A stretch of DNA of 64,000 nucleotides from Streptomyces sp. DSM 15324 (GCF_001514285.1 NZ_KQ949031.1:186001-250000); one strand, 5' to 3'. Counted from the stretch's first letter, positions 1 through 8,322 are shown. The notes: generated from the sequence alone by a model not told the origin. Numbers and translations: made by a program.

Positions 1-317
1 ATCAGCTCGCGCCGGTTGCGCGGATTGCGCTCGCGGCGGATCAGGCCGCGGCTCTCCAGGGAGCGCACCAGATCGGCGATGGACTGGGCGGTCACGAAGG
101 AGTCCCGGGCCAGCTGGGCGGCGGACAGTCCGTCGTGCCGCTCCAGGACGGTCAGCGCCGTGTACTGCAGGGCGGTGATCCCGGACGGCTTGACGAGTTC
201 GTCCAGCCGGGATCGCACGACGAGCTCCACCTGCTTCACCATGTAGAGCAGGGACGGGGGAGCCTTGTGGGGCGGGCGCGCGGAGGTCGCCGCCTGGGTC
301 GTCTGGGTGCCGGCCAT
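1..317 (-). CDS. MarR-family transcriptional regulator (partial)
   Basis: The gene runs off the left edge, so only the first 105 or so residues are present. They begin MAGTQTTQAATS and continue through the winged-helix region of MarR proteins: ITALQYTALTVLERHDG, then AAQLARDSFVTAQSIADLV (recognition helix) and LESRGLIRRERNPRNRREL (wing). MarR proteins are dimeric repressors whose DNA binding is often relieved by small phenolic or oxidised ligands. The gene is divergent from an aldehyde dehydrogenase gene, and the intergenic space holds two matching palindromes, so it probably represses itself and the dehydrogenase pair. The family is clear; the ligand cannot be told. Confidence 0.88.
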   Translation of the reverse strand, partial: MAGTQTTQAATSARPPHKAPPSLLYMVKQVELVVRSRLDELVKPSGITALQYTALTVLERHDGLSAAQLARDSFVTAQSIADLVRSLESRGLIRRERNPRNRREL

Positions 318-337
318 GAGTCCGAGCGTAGACCATT

Positions 338-385
338 GACAGGAAACCTGTCCGTAATGAGACTCGGACCAACAGGAATCCTGTT
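338..385. promoter_or_regulatory. paired MarR-type operator palindromes
   Basis: Two near-identical palindromes lie in the divergent promoter region: GACAGG-AAA-CCTGTC (338-352) and AACAGG-AAT-CCTGTT (371-385). Their centres are 33 bp apart, about three helical turns, so two dimers would sit on one face of the DNA. They fit binding sites for the adjacent MarR protein controlling both transcripts. The assignment is inferred from position and symmetry. Confidence 0.7.
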
Positions 386-420
386 ATTTGAAAACTTGGC
401 AACGATGCTGAGGAGTGGCG

Positions 421-1875
421 ATGACCACCTTCGAGATCGACCCCGGTCGACTGTTCATCGGGGGACAGTGGCGCGAGGCCGCGGACGGAGCGCGGACCGA
501 GGTGGTCGACCCGTCCCGGGGCGCGGTCGTCACCACCGTCGCCGAGGCGGGCGCCGCCGACGTGGACGCCGCGGTGCGGGCCGCCCGCGAGGCCTTCGAC
601 TCCGGCCGGTGGTCCGGGCTCAGCGGCCGCGAGCGCGGCCGGATCCTGCTGCGGGTGGCCCAGCTGATCCGCGAGGAGGCCGACGAGATCGCCCGGCTGG
701 AGAGCCTGGACGTCGGCAAGCCGATCACCCTGGCCCACGCGGTCGACGTCACCAACGCGGCCAACGACTACGAGTACTACGCCACGCTCGCCTTCTCCCT
801 GGAAGGCGGCAACCGCGACATCCCGATGAACGCCCTCGCCTACACCCAGCGGGGCCCGATCGGCGTCGTCGCCGCCATCACCCCGTTCAACTTCCCGCTG
901 ATCCTGGCCGGTTCGAAGCTCGCCCCGGCCCTCGCCGCGGGCAACACGGTCGTCCACAAGCCCGCCGACGAGACCCCGCTGAGCGCGCTGTACATGGCGG
1001 GACTGCTCCAGCGGGCCGGGGTGCCCGACGGCGTCGTCAACGTCGTCACCGGCACCGGCCCGGTCGCGGGCGAGGCGCTGCTGCGCCACCCCGGCGTCGA
1101 CAAGGTCGCCTTCACCGGCTCCACCGCGATCGGCCGGCACGTGGCGGGCATCGCCGGTGAGAACCTCAAGCAGGTCACCATGGAACTCGGCGGCAACGCC
1201 GCGCACCTCGTCTTCGAGGACGCCGACCTGGAGAAGGCCGTCGGCGCGGTCATCAAGGGCTTCGTCTTCAACAGCGGCCAGTTCTGCATGGGCGGCCCGC
1301 GCCTGCTGGTGGCCCGCCCGGTCTACAGCACCCTGCTGAACATCCTCGCCGAGGCCGTCCCCGGGGTGCCCGTGGGCGACCCGCGCGCCGCGGAGACCGT
1401 CGTCGGACCCATGGCGGGGGAGAAGCACCTGCGCAAGGTCGAGGAGTACGTCGACCTCGCCCGCAAGGAGGGCGCCCGGATCGTCTGCGGCGGTGAGCGC
1501 CTCGACCTGGACGGCGGCTACTACTACAAGCCCACCGTCATCGCCGACCTCCCGAACGACTCACGGGTCGTCCAGGAGGAGATCTTCGGCCCCGTCCTCA
1601 CCGTCCAGCCCTTCGACGACGAGGACGAGGCGGTCGCCCTCGCCAACTCCACCCCGTACGGCCTGGCTTCGGGGGTGCAGACCGGCAACCTCGCCCGCGC
1701 CCACCGGATCGCCGACCGCCTCCAGGCCGGCATCGTCTGGGTCAACGACTGGGCCATGCTCGACCCGGCCGTCCCCTTCGGCGGCGTCAAGGACTCCGGC
1801 TTCGGCCGCGAGTACGGCCCCGAGGCGCTCGCCTCCTACACCAAGGTCAAGTCCGTCGTCGTCTCACTCGACTGA
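421..1875 (+). CDS. NAD(P)-dependent aldehyde dehydrogenase
   Basis: A 484-residue protein of usual ALDH length. It oxidises an aldehyde to the acid with NAD(P)+. Seen in order: the Rossmann signature FTGSTAIGR, the glutamate motif MELGGNAAH (Glu255), the nucleophile in FNSGQFCMGG (Cys289), EEIFGPVLTV, and the C-terminal PFGGVKDSGFGRE. ATG at 421 is preferred over GTG at 415 because AGGAG (411-415) overlaps that GTG and lies 5 nt before the ATG. It is 30 bp ahead of a zinc alcohol dehydrogenase gene, so the pair can convert an alcohol to an acid via the aldehyde. The substrate is not deducible, though similar pairs handle aryl or terpenoid alcohols. Confidence 0.93.
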   Translation: MTTFEIDPGRLFIGGQWREAADGARTEVVDPSRGAVVTTVAEAGAADVDAAVRAAREAFDSGRWSGLSGRERGRILLRVAQLIREEADEIARLESLDVGKPITLAHAVDVTNAANDYEYYATLAFSLEGGNRDIPMNALAYTQRGPIGVVAAITPFNFPLILAGSKLAPALAAGNTVVHKPADETPLSALYMAGLLQRAGVPDGVVNVVTGTGPVAGEALLRHPGVDKVAFTGSTAIGRHVAGIAGENLKQVTMELGGNAAHLVFEDADLEKAVGAVIKGFVFNSGQFCMGGPRLLVARPVYSTLLNILAEAVPGVPVGDPRAAETVVGPMAGEKHLRKVEEYVDLARKEGARIVCGGERLDLDGGYYYKPTVIADLPNDSRVVQEEIFGPVLTVQPFDDEDEAVALANSTPYGLASGVQTGNLARAHRIADRLQAGIVWVNDWAMLDPAVPFGGVKDSGFGREYGPEALASYTKVKSVVVSLD

Positions 1876-1905
1876 ACCAGCCGCCCGGCCAAGGGAGTTC
1901 CATCG

Positions 1906-3012
1906 ATGTCCATCACCACGCGCGCGGCCGTCGTCGAGTCAGCCGGAGCGCCGTTCACCCTCTCCGAGGTCGTCCTCGCCGAGCCCGGCCCGCACGAGGC
2001 GGTGGTCCGGCTGGTGGCGGCCGGCCTGTGCCACACCGACCTCGGGGTGCAGAGCGGCGGACTGCCCTTCCCGCTGCCGGGCGTCCTCGGCCACGAGGGC
2101 GCGGGGGTCGTGGAGGCGGTCGGGGCGGCCGTCACCGGGGTGGCCCCCGGCGACCACGTCGTCCTCTCCTTCACCTCCTGCGGCGAGTGCCGCAACTGCC
2201 ACGGCGGCCACCCCGCCTACTGCGCGAGCTGGCTGCCGCTGAACCTCATCGGCGGCCGCCGCGCCGACGGCACCAGCACCATCAGCCGCGACGGCGAGCC
2301 GCTCGGCGGCCACTTCTTCGGCCAGTCCTCCTTCGCGGAGCGGGCCCTGGTCGACGAGCGCAGCCTGGTCAAGGTCGACCCCGAGGTCCCCCTGACCTCG
2401 ATCGCCCCGCTCGGCTGCGGTGTGCAGACCGGGGTCGGCGCCGTCTGGAACGTCCTGCGCCCCACCGCCGGCGACACGGTCGTCGTCCTCGGCGCCGGAG
2501 CCGTCGGCCTCTCCGCCGTCATGGCCGCCGCCCTCGGCCCCGCCACCACCATCATCGCCGTCGACCGCGTCGCCGAACGCCTCGAGCTCGCGAAGGAGGT
2601 GGGCGCCACCCACACCGTGGACGCGGGACAGGTCACGCTCGGCGAGGCCGTCGCCGAGATCACCGGCGGCCGGGGCGCCGACGGGATCGTGGAGACCACG
2701 GGCAGTACGGCCGTACTGCGCCAGGGGGTGGACGCGCTCGCCGCCCGCGGCACCCTGGTCGTCGTCGGCGCACCGCCGTTCGGCAGCGAGGTCGCCCTGG
2801 ACGTCAACGGGCTGCTCGGCGGCAAGCGGGTCGTCGGCCTCACCCTCGGCGACAGCGAGACCCAGACCTTCATCCCCGCCCTGGTGGAACTGGTCAAGGC
2901 GGGACGGCTCCCGCTGGACCGGCTGATCGGCACCTACGCCTTCGAGGACATCGGACAGGCGGTCCAGGACATGACCTCGGGCAAGACCGTCAAGCCGGTG
3001 CTGACCTTCTGA
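1906..3012 (+). CDS. zinc-dependent alcohol dehydrogenase (MDR superfamily)
   Basis: A 368-residue medium-chain dehydrogenase that interconverts alcohol and aldehyde with NAD(P). Catalytic zinc ligands are in GLCHTDL and the GHEGAG motif; the structural-zinc loop has four cysteines (SCGECRNCHGGHPAYC). The cofactor site is VVLGAGAVGLSAV. The overall pattern resembles aryl/benzyl-alcohol dehydrogenases. A ribosome site AAGGGAG precedes the ATG. It is the second gene of the aldehyde dehydrogenase operon and probably under the same MarR control. It ends at a symmetrical hairpin facing a convergent gene. Confidence 0.92.
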   Translation: MSITTRAAVVESAGAPFTLSEVVLAEPGPHEAVVRLVAAGLCHTDLGVQSGGLPFPLPGVLGHEGAGVVEAVGAAVTGVAPGDHVVLSFTSCGECRNCHGGHPAYCASWLPLNLIGGRRADGTSTISRDGEPLGGHFFGQSSFAERALVDERSLVKVDPEVPLTSIAPLGCGVQTGVGAVWNVLRPTAGDTVVVLGAGAVGLSAVMAAALGPATTIIAVDRVAERLELAKEVGATHTVDAGQVTLGEAVAEITGGRGADGIVETTGSTAVLRQGVDALAARGTLVVVGAPPFGSEVALDVNGLLGGKRVVGLTLGDSETQTFIPALVELVKAGRLPLDRLIGTYAFEDIGQAVQDMTSGKTVKPVLTF

Positions 3013-3013
3013 C

Positions 3014-3030
3014 GTCCGCCGCCGGCGGAC
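3014..3030. terminator. bidirectional hairpin terminator
   Basis: Perfect 8-bp arms GTCCGCCG and CGGCGGAC around one base, embedded in a wider TGAC/GTCA symmetry, between two convergent genes. There is no long T run, as is common in Streptomyces. Confidence 0.6.
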
Positions 3031-3032
3031 CG

Positions 3033-3983
3033 TCAGTCCACCGTCAGGACCAGCTTCCCCGTGGTCCGGCCGGTGTCGCCGAGCCTGTGCGCCTCGGCGG
3101 CATCGGCCAGCGGGAACGCCCCCGCGATCGTCGGGCGGAGCCTGCCCGCCTCCACCAGCTCGGCGATCTCCCGCATCCCGGCCCGGTCGGCGTCCACGAG
3201 CATCCGCACCGCGCGCACCCCGAGCCGCGCGGCCTCCTCCTCCAGCTCCCGGGAGCCCGTCGGCAGGATCGACACCACGATCCCGCCGGGCCGCAGCACC
3301 CGCAGGGAGCGCGTGGCGTTCTCCCCGCCCACGGTGTCGAGGACGACGTCGATGTCCTTCACGGCCTCGGTGAAGTCGGTCTCCCGGTAGTCGATCACCT
3401 CGTCGACACCCAGATCCCGCAGGAAGGCGTGCTTGCCCGCGCTCGCCGTGCCGATCACGTACGCGCCGCGCGCCTTGGCGATCTGCACCGCCACATGCCC
3501 CACGCCACCGGCCGCCGCATGGACCAACACCCGCTGTCCGGCCGCGAGTCCGGCGTTCTCCACCAGCGCCTGCCAGGCGGTCAGCGAGACCAGCGGCAGC
3601 GCTCCCGCCTGGACGTGGTCGACACCGGCGGGCTTGTGCCACAGGGCACGGACCGGGGCGACGACGTACTCGGCGTGCGAACCGTGGCCGTAGGGGTACG
3701 GCAGCATCCCGAAGACCTCGTCGCCCGGGACGAACGTCGCGACGCCGATGCCGACCGCCTCGACCGTCCCGGAGACGTCCCAGCCCAGGACGAACGGCGG
3801 CTCGCCCAGGAACCCGCCCGTGGCGCGGTGCTTCCAGTCGGTCGGGTTGACCCCGGCGGCGCGCACCCGCACCAGGACCTCGTTCGCCCGCGGCGCGGGA
3901 CGCGCCGTCTCCTTCTCCTGCAATACCTCGGGACCGCCGAGGACGTCCTGGCCGATGACTCGCATCGTGTTCTCAGTGCTCAT
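3033..3983 (-). CDS. NADP-dependent oxidoreductase (zeta-crystallin/quinone reductase type)
   Basis: A 316-residue MDR enzyme without the zinc ligands of classical alcohol dehydrogenases, beginning MSTENTMRVIGQDV. It has the N-terminal GroES-like fold (VRVRAAGVNPTDWKHR), the AVGIGVATFVPGDEVFG segment, and the NADPH motif VHAAAGGVGHVAVQIAKA typical of quinone oxidoreductases. A second possible start lies at 3965; neither has a clear ribosome site. It is divergent from the GlxA-type regulator gene and shares a promoter region with a 10-bp inverted repeat, so it is the likely target. Likely substrates are quinones or enones. Confidence 0.88.
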   Translation of the reverse strand: MSTENTMRVIGQDVLGGPEVLQEKETARPAPRANEVLVRVRAAGVNPTDWKHRATGGFLGEPPFVLGWDVSGTVEAVGIGVATFVPGDEVFGMLPYPYGHGSHAEYVVAPVRALWHKPAGVDHVQAGALPLVSLTAWQALVENAGLAAGQRVLVHAAAGGVGHVAVQIAKARGAYVIGTASAGKHAFLRDLGVDEVIDYRETDFTEAVKDIDVVLDTVGGENATRSLRVLRPGGIVVSILPTGSRELEEEAARLGVRAVRMLVDADRAGMREIAELVEAGRLRPTIAGAFPLADAAEAHRLGDTGRTTGKLVLTVD

Positions 3984-4020
3984 GGTCGACCAGCCTGCCC
4001 GGCCCCGCACCGCCGGGAAA

Positions 4021-4055
4021 TGGCATGATTGCCAACCTCCGATAGAATCATGCCA
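4021..4055. promoter_or_regulatory. 10-bp inverted repeat operator overlapping a leaderless start
   Basis: Perfect arms TGGCATGATT (4021-4030) and AATCATGCCA (4046-4055) flank 15 bp. The right arm overlaps a good -10 element, TAGAAT (4043-4048), and ends on the first base of the downstream ATG. With no ribosome-binding sequence visible, the regulator mRNA is probably leaderless, and protein bound here would block its initiation and also affect the divergent gene. Confidence 0.7.
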
Positions 4056-5008
4056 TGTCCGCAGCAGCCCCCCACCGTGTCGTCGTCCTCGCCCTCGACG
4101 GCGTCTACCCCTTCGAGCTCGGCATCCCGAGCCGGATCCTCGGCGCCGCCGACGGGCGCTACGAGGTGCTGACCTGCACGGTCGACGGCCGCGCGGTGCA
4201 CACGAACGCCGACTTCACGGTGGGGGTCGAGCACGGCCCCGAGGTGCTGGAGACGGCCGACACGGTCGTCGTCGCGTCCGTGTCGCCCGAGCGGCTCACG
4301 GAGGAACTGCCGCCGGCGGTCGCCGGGGCCCTGGCCCGGATCCGCCCCGACACCCGGATCGTCTCGATCTGCACGGCGGCCTTCGTCCTCGCCGCCGCGG
4401 GTCTCCTCGACGGCCGCCGGGCCACCACCCACTGGAACTGCGCCGACCGCTTCCGCCGTATGTACCCGCAGGTGGACCTGGACCCCGATGTCCTCTTCGT
4501 GGACGACGGCCGGGTGCTGACCTCGGCCGGCGCCGCCGCCGGCATCGACATCTGTCTGCACCTCATCCGCAAGGACCACGGCAGCGAACTCGCCAACAGG
4601 GTGGCCCGCCGCTGTGTGGTGCCGCCGTTCCGTGACGGCGGGCAGGCGCAGTACATCGAACAGCCGGTGCCCGAGGCCGGTCCGGCGAGCACGGCGGCCA
4701 CCCGGGCCTGGGCCCTGGCGCACCTGGATGAGCCCCTCGCCCTCGCCGACCTCGCCGCGCACGCCCGGATGAGCCTGCGCACCTTCGCCCGCCGCTTCCA
4801 GGACGAGGTGGGCGTCAGCCCCGGCCGCTGGCTGATCCAGCAGCGGGTGGTGCACGCCCGGCACCTGCTGGAGGCCAGCGACCTGACCGTGGACCAGATC
4901 GCCGGCCGGGTCGGCTTCGCCACCGGCGCCTCGCTGCGCCAGCACCTGCACGCGGCGATCGGGGTCTCGCCGCAGGCCTACCGCAGAACGTTCCAGACCG
5001 CGCGCTGA
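4055..5008 (+). CDS. GlxA-family transcriptional regulator (DJ-1/PfpI plus AraC HTH)
   Basis: A 317-residue two-domain regulator. Residues 1 to about 185 form a DJ-1/PfpI class-I-amidotransferase-like domain with the nucleophile-elbow-like segment SICTAAFVLAAAGLLDG. Residues from about 210 carry two AraC helix-turn-helix units (LADLAAHARMSLRTFARRF and VDQIAGRVGFATGASLRQH). Such proteins sense metabolites and activate or repress neighbours. The ATG lies 7 bases after TAGAAT with no Shine-Dalgarno, which suggests leaderless translation. It is divergent from the oxidoreductase gene, its likely target. The family is certain; the signal is not known. Confidence 0.92.
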   Translation: MSAAAPHRVVVLALDGVYPFELGIPSRILGAADGRYEVLTCTVDGRAVHTNADFTVGVEHGPEVLETADTVVVASVSPERLTEELPPAVAGALARIRPDTRIVSICTAAFVLAAAGLLDGRRATTHWNCADRFRRMYPQVDLDPDVLFVDDGRVLTSAGAAAGIDICLHLIRKDHGSELANRVARRCVVPPFRDGGQAQYIEQPVPEAGPASTAATRAWALAHLDEPLALADLAAHARMSLRTFARRFQDEVGVSPGRWLIQQRVVHARHLLEASDLTVDQIAGRVGFATGASLRQHLHAAIGVSPQAYRRTFQTAR

Positions 5009-5070
5009 ACGTACCGGCCCGCTCCGGCGTCGTAGGGACACGGGATCGACCGGAGGAACGGGGGGCGCGC

Positions 5071-5922
5071 ATGCGCAGAGGACTGGCGGTGGCGACAGCG
5101 GCACTGGTGACGGCCGTGGGCTGTGGGCCGGAGGAGCGGGCGGACCCCGTCGTCGGGGGATCGCCGCCGGCGACGCCGTACACCGGACCGCTGGACGTCG
5201 CGACGACGACCCTCGACACGGACACCCCGCGGTCCCTGCTCGCCGAGTCCGGCGCCGCGGGCCGGGCGCTGGAGTGCGACGGCGAGATCTACACCGGCGG
5301 CGGCCCCGACGGCTGGAGCGCCGGTGACGGCGGTGACACCCCCGAGGACGGGCTGCGGCTCTTCTTCGACATGTTCCAGCCGCAGGTCCCGGGCTCCGGC
5401 TACCGGGTGGAGCGTGAGGCGGACGGCCGGGTCCTGTACTCGTACGACGTCGGCGGCCGGACGAAGGTCGCGGTCGTGGTCGCCCAGGACCAGAAGGGCC
5501 GACCGGGCTGGGGCCCGGAGACGAACGCCTCCTGCGACCCGGCCGAACTCCCCGCCGCCGTCACCGACTCCCTCGGCCTGGAGATCTGGACCGACCGCGA
5601 CGGACACCGCGTCGCGACCACCACCGTCACCAGCCACGCCGGTGCGGAGCACTGCGGCTGGCAGAAGGCGCACTTCCTGGGGACGGGCCGGGGCGAGGGC
5701 TACCGGCAGTACGTCCGCGACCCCGGCGGCGTGCTCGAATCCGGCCTGCTCACCGCCCCGTACGACGCGGACGTCCGGATGCCGGCCGACGCCCGCGGCA
5801 CCGGCTACCGCTACGGTCACTGGCGCTTGTGGCTGACGAAGGACCGTAAGACGGCCTACGTCCGCACCCCCGACGGCGTCGAGGCCTGGCCGTCGGCGAA
5901 GAGGGCGGTGGCCTGCAAGTGA
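5071..5922 (+). CDS. putative lipoprotein of unknown function
   Basis: 283 residues starting MRRGLAVATAALVTAVGCGP: a short positively charged start, hydrophobic core and a lipobox ending VGC, so Cys18 is probably lipidated and the protein anchored on the outer face of the membrane. The rest is hydrophilic, with no motif I recognise; it contains a few cysteines (CDGEIY, NASCDP, EHCGW) and a C-terminal GYRYGHWRLWL patch. GGAGG precedes the start. It stands alone between the GlxA gene and a convergent tetR gene. Confidence 0.75.
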   Translation: MRRGLAVATAALVTAVGCGPEERADPVVGGSPPATPYTGPLDVATTTLDTDTPRSLLAESGAAGRALECDGEIYTGGGPDGWSAGDGGDTPEDGLRLFFDMFQPQVPGSGYRVEREADGRVLYSYDVGGRTKVAVVVAQDQKGRPGWGPETNASCDPAELPAAVTDSLGLEIWTDRDGHRVATTTVTSHAGAEHCGWQKAHFLGTGRGEGYRQYVRDPGGVLESGLLTAPYDADVRMPADARGTGYRYGHWRLWLTKDRKTAYVRTPDGVEAWPSAKRAVACK

Positions 5923-5929
5923 GGACCGT

Positions 5930-6493
5930 TCAGCGGCTCGCGTGCAGGGCGACCAGCAACTGCCAGACCTGGTCGGCGATCTCGGCGGGGGTGCCGCCGA
6001 GGTCGCCGTGCAGCCAGTCGGCCAGCACTCCGGCGAAGGTCGCGGCGACGGCCGAGGCCACCAGCGGGGCGTCCGCCGCGCCGGCCCGCTCGCGCTCCCG
6101 CAGGCTGTAGGCCCGCAGGTCCCGGTGGAGCACCCGGCCGAGCGGACCGCCGCCGCCCGGCGCGAGGAGGGTGCGGTAGAGCGGGGCGTGCGGGGTGAGC
6201 GAGGCGAAGAACTCCGCCAGGGCGCCCGGCGCCCGCACCGGGTCCGGCCGCCCCTGCCAGGCGTGCAACGCCTCCACGGCCTCGCGGACGACATCCGCGC
6301 AGGCGTCGACGGCGAGGGCCTCCAGATCGGGGTAGTGCACGTAGAAGGTGGCCCGCCCGACGCCGGCCCGCCGCACCAGCGCCGCCACGCCCACCTCCTC
6401 CAGCGGCCGCTCCGCGCACTCCGCCAGCAGCGCGGCCCGCAGGCGGGACCGGGTCCGGGCCGCCCTCGGGTCCTCGGCCTCCGCCCGGATCAC
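5930..6493 (-). CDS. TetR-family transcriptional regulator
   Basis: A 187-residue TetR protein. The N-terminal DNA-binding part reads LRAALLAECAERPLEEVGV, then AALVRRAGVGRATFYVHYPD, the typical helix-turn-helix with FYxHYxD. The GTG start overlaps the stop of the preceding DUF1304 gene (GTGA), so the two are translationally coupled. The regulator probably controls its own operon through the 18-bp inverted repeat upstream of the DUF1304 gene. Confidence 0.92.
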   Translation of the reverse strand: MIRAEAEDPRAARTRSRLRAALLAECAERPLEEVGVAALVRRAGVGRATFYVHYPDLEALAVDACADVVREAVEALHAWQGRPDPVRAPGALAEFFASLTPHAPLYRTLLAPGGGGPLGRVLHRDLRAYSLRERERAGAADAPLVASAVAATFAGVLADWLHGDLGGTPAEIADQVWQLLVALHASR

Positions 6494-6852
6494 TGCGCGA
6501 TCAGCACCGCGGCCAGGGCGAGCGCGCCGGGCAGCGCCTGGGCGAACAGGATCCGGCGGTTGGCGGTGACCGCGCCGTACACGCCCGCGACGATCACGCA
6601 GGACAGGAAGAACACCTGTGCCGCGAAACCGGTCGGGTCCCCGGCGATCAGCCCCCACACCAGTCCCGCCGCCAGGAACCCGTTGTACAGCCCCTGGTTG
6701 GCGGCCATCGGGGCGGTGCGCCGCGCCATCTCCGCGTCGAACCCGTGGAAGCCCATCCCCGGCTTCTTCTGCCACAGGAACATCTCCATCACCAGGATGT
6801 AGAGATGCAGCAGCGCCACCAGCGCGACCAGTACACCCGCAAGAATTTCCAT
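6490..6852 (-). CDS. DUF1304 family membrane protein
   Basis: A 120-residue integral membrane protein with about four helices: MEILAGVLVALVALLHLYIL, a helix around NGFLAAGLVWGLIAG, AAQVFFLSCVIVAGVYG, and a C-terminal ALPGALALAAVLIAQ. The central MAANQGLYNGFLA segment is characteristic of DUF1304. The biochemical role of the family is unknown. GAGGGAG precedes the ATG. It is the first gene of a two-gene operon with a TetR regulator, and its promoter is embedded in a perfect palindrome, so it is likely induced by the TetR ligand. Confidence 0.88.
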   Translation of the reverse strand: MEILAGVLVALVALLHLYILVMEMFLWQKKPGMGFHGFDAEMARRTAPMAANQGLYNGFLAAGLVWGLIAGDPTGFAAQVFFLSCVIVAGVYGAVTANRRILFAQALPGALALAAVLIAQ

Positions 6853-6864
6853 GATCTCCCTCAA

Positions 6865-6909
6865 CTTCCTGGACAGGTGTCCACTATAGCGGGACACCTG
6901 TCCAGGAAG
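6865..6909. promoter_or_regulatory. 18-bp perfect inverted repeat operator over a promoter
   Basis: Arms at 6865-6882 and 6892-6909 are exact reverse complements, with a 9-bp centre that contains TATAGT on the minus strand, a good -10. Each arm itself holds a smaller palindrome (GGACAGGTGTCC and GGACACCTGTCC), so two TetR dimers could bind 21 bp apart. This is the best-formed operator in the window. Confidence 0.8.
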
Positions 6910-6968
6910 TCCAGCGGGGTGGCGCCGGTCCGTGGTGCGGGGGCGCGGCCCGCGGCCACACTGGAGAC

Positions 6969-7433
6969 ATGACCCCCGCACCGGCACGCACCGCGCAGCA
7001 GCGCAAGTACGACACGCTCCACCGGCTGGAACACGACGTCGACGTCTGGGTCGCCACCGCCGCCGAGGACGGCGACACCCCCCAGCTGGCCCCGCTCTCC
7101 TACGTCTGGGACGGCACCGTCCTGCTGGTCGCCGCCCCGCTCGCCACGCCCACCGGCCGTGCCCTGCACGACACCGGCGTGGCACGTCTCGCCGTCGGAC
7201 CGGCCGACGACGTGGTCATGATCGAGGGACGGGCCGTCGCCGTCCCGCCCGCCGACCTCCCGGAGGAGGACGCCGAGATCTTCGCCGGCAAGACCGGCTT
7301 CGACCCGCGCGCCCTCGCCGTGCCCCACCTGTACTTCCTCATCCGTCCGCAACGGATCGAGTCCTGGCGGACCCGGGAGGAGACCGGGGGGTGCGAGGTG
7401 ATGCGGGACGGCCAGTGGCTGGTGGCCGGCTGA
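6969..7433 (+). CDS. pyridoxamine 5'-phosphate oxidase-like (PPOX) flavin/F420-binding protein
   Basis: 154 residues with the split-barrel pattern of PPOX proteins: an N-terminal helix (QQRKYDTLHRLEHD), a strand with DVWVATAAEDG, PQLAPLSYVWDGTVLLVAA, and a C-terminal strand FLIRPQRIESWR. These small proteins bind FMN or F420 and carry out redox on small molecules; the substrate is unknown. A GGAG site precedes the ATG. Confidence 0.75.
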   Translation: MTPAPARTAQQRKYDTLHRLEHDVDVWVATAAEDGDTPQLAPLSYVWDGTVLLVAAPLATPTGRALHDTGVARLAVGPADDVVMIEGRAVAVPPADLPEEDAEIFAGKTGFDPRALAVPHLYFLIRPQRIESWRTREETGGCEVMRDGQWLVAG

Positions 7434-7497
7434 AACCGGGGTATCCGCAAGGACCGGGACGGGAGCCGCCCGTCCCCGACCTCGTGGAGGAGACGAC

Positions 7498-7890
7498 ATG
7501 GCCGTGGTGAAAGCGGGCGTCGTGGTGCCCGACTGCGCCGAACCGGAGCAGCTCGCCGAGTTCTACAAGGGGTTCCTGGACGCGGAGGAGACCGACGTCT
7601 GCGCCCACCGCGTCGAGATCCGGGGCGCCGACGGGACCCGGCTGGCCTTCCGCCGCGACGCCAACGCGACCCCGCCGAGCTGGCCCCGCCCCGAGAACTC
7701 CTTCCAGGTCCACCTCGACTTCCTGGTCGACGACCTCGACGAGGCCGAGCGCAGAATCGTCGGTCTGGGCGGCCGCCCCCTGGACACGAACGGAGCGCCC
7801 GGCCCCCACGAGGAACGCGGCTACGCCGACCCGTCGGGCCACTCCTTCACCCTGCGCCGCACCACCCCCAGGGCCCCCACACTGGGCTGA
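7498..7890 (+). CDS. VOC-superfamily (glyoxalase-like) protein
   Basis: 130 residues in the two-repeat beta-alpha-beta-beta-beta arrangement of the vicinal-oxygen-chelate fold: VKAGVVVPDCAEPEQLAEFY at the start and VHLDFLVDDLDEAERRI in the second half, ending YADPSGHSFTLRR. Members are glyoxalases, dioxygenases or antibiotic-binding proteins; I cannot choose between them. It has a strong GGAGGAGA ribosome site and stands alone, with 64 bp after the PPOX gene. Confidence 0.85.
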   Translation: MAVVKAGVVVPDCAEPEQLAEFYKGFLDAEETDVCAHRVEIRGADGTRLAFRRDANATPPSWPRPENSFQVHLDFLVDDLDEAERRIVGLGGRPLDTNGAPGPHEERGYADPSGHSFTLRRTTPRAPTLG

Positions 7891-7923
7891 CGGTCCGGGA
7901 CCGCCCGTGAGGTCCCGCCCCTT

Positions 7924-8229
7924 TCAGTCCCGGCCCCCCTTCTCCTTCGTCGGCCAGGTGCCCGTCGACCGTTCGATGGCCTTCGCGCCCGTGCGGTCGG
8001 CGGCGCTGCGGACCGCTGCGAAGATCGCGCCCTGGAGCGCCGCGGCCAGCAGGATCTCGGCCCAGCCACGATCGCGGTCCAGGGCGTCGGGGGCGTCGTC
8101 CTCGTGCCGGATCGCCTTCCACGCCTTGCGGAAGGCGACCCCGGCCAGCGCGCCGCTCGCCCAGCCGAAGACGAAACCGACAGGCTGGTAGACGAGCGGG
8201 AGCTTCCTCTTCCTGGTCTTCCTGGCCAC
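7924..8229 (-). CDS. DUF4235 family membrane protein
   Basis: 101 residues with a GTG start behind AAGGAGG. A lysine-rich start (MARKTRKRKL) is followed by two hydrophobic helices, PVGFVFGWASGALAGVAFRK and AEILLAAALQGAIFAAVRSA. The pattern KLxYxPxGxxxGxxxGxxAG is that of DUF4235, a small actinobacterial family of unknown function often found near stress genes. It is convergent with the VOC gene. Confidence 0.82.
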   Translation of the reverse strand: MARKTRKRKLPLVYQPVGFVFGWASGALAGVAFRKAWKAIRHEDDAPDALDRDRGWAEILLAAALQGAIFAAVRSAADRTGAKAIERSTGTWPTKEKGGRD

Positions 8230-8322
8230 CGGGTCCTCCTTGTCGCAAACCTCGAAATTCTTGAAATACCCGACCCGGGCGGCTTGCGCGAACCACTGCG
8301 AACCGCGTGGACCGGTACCGGT

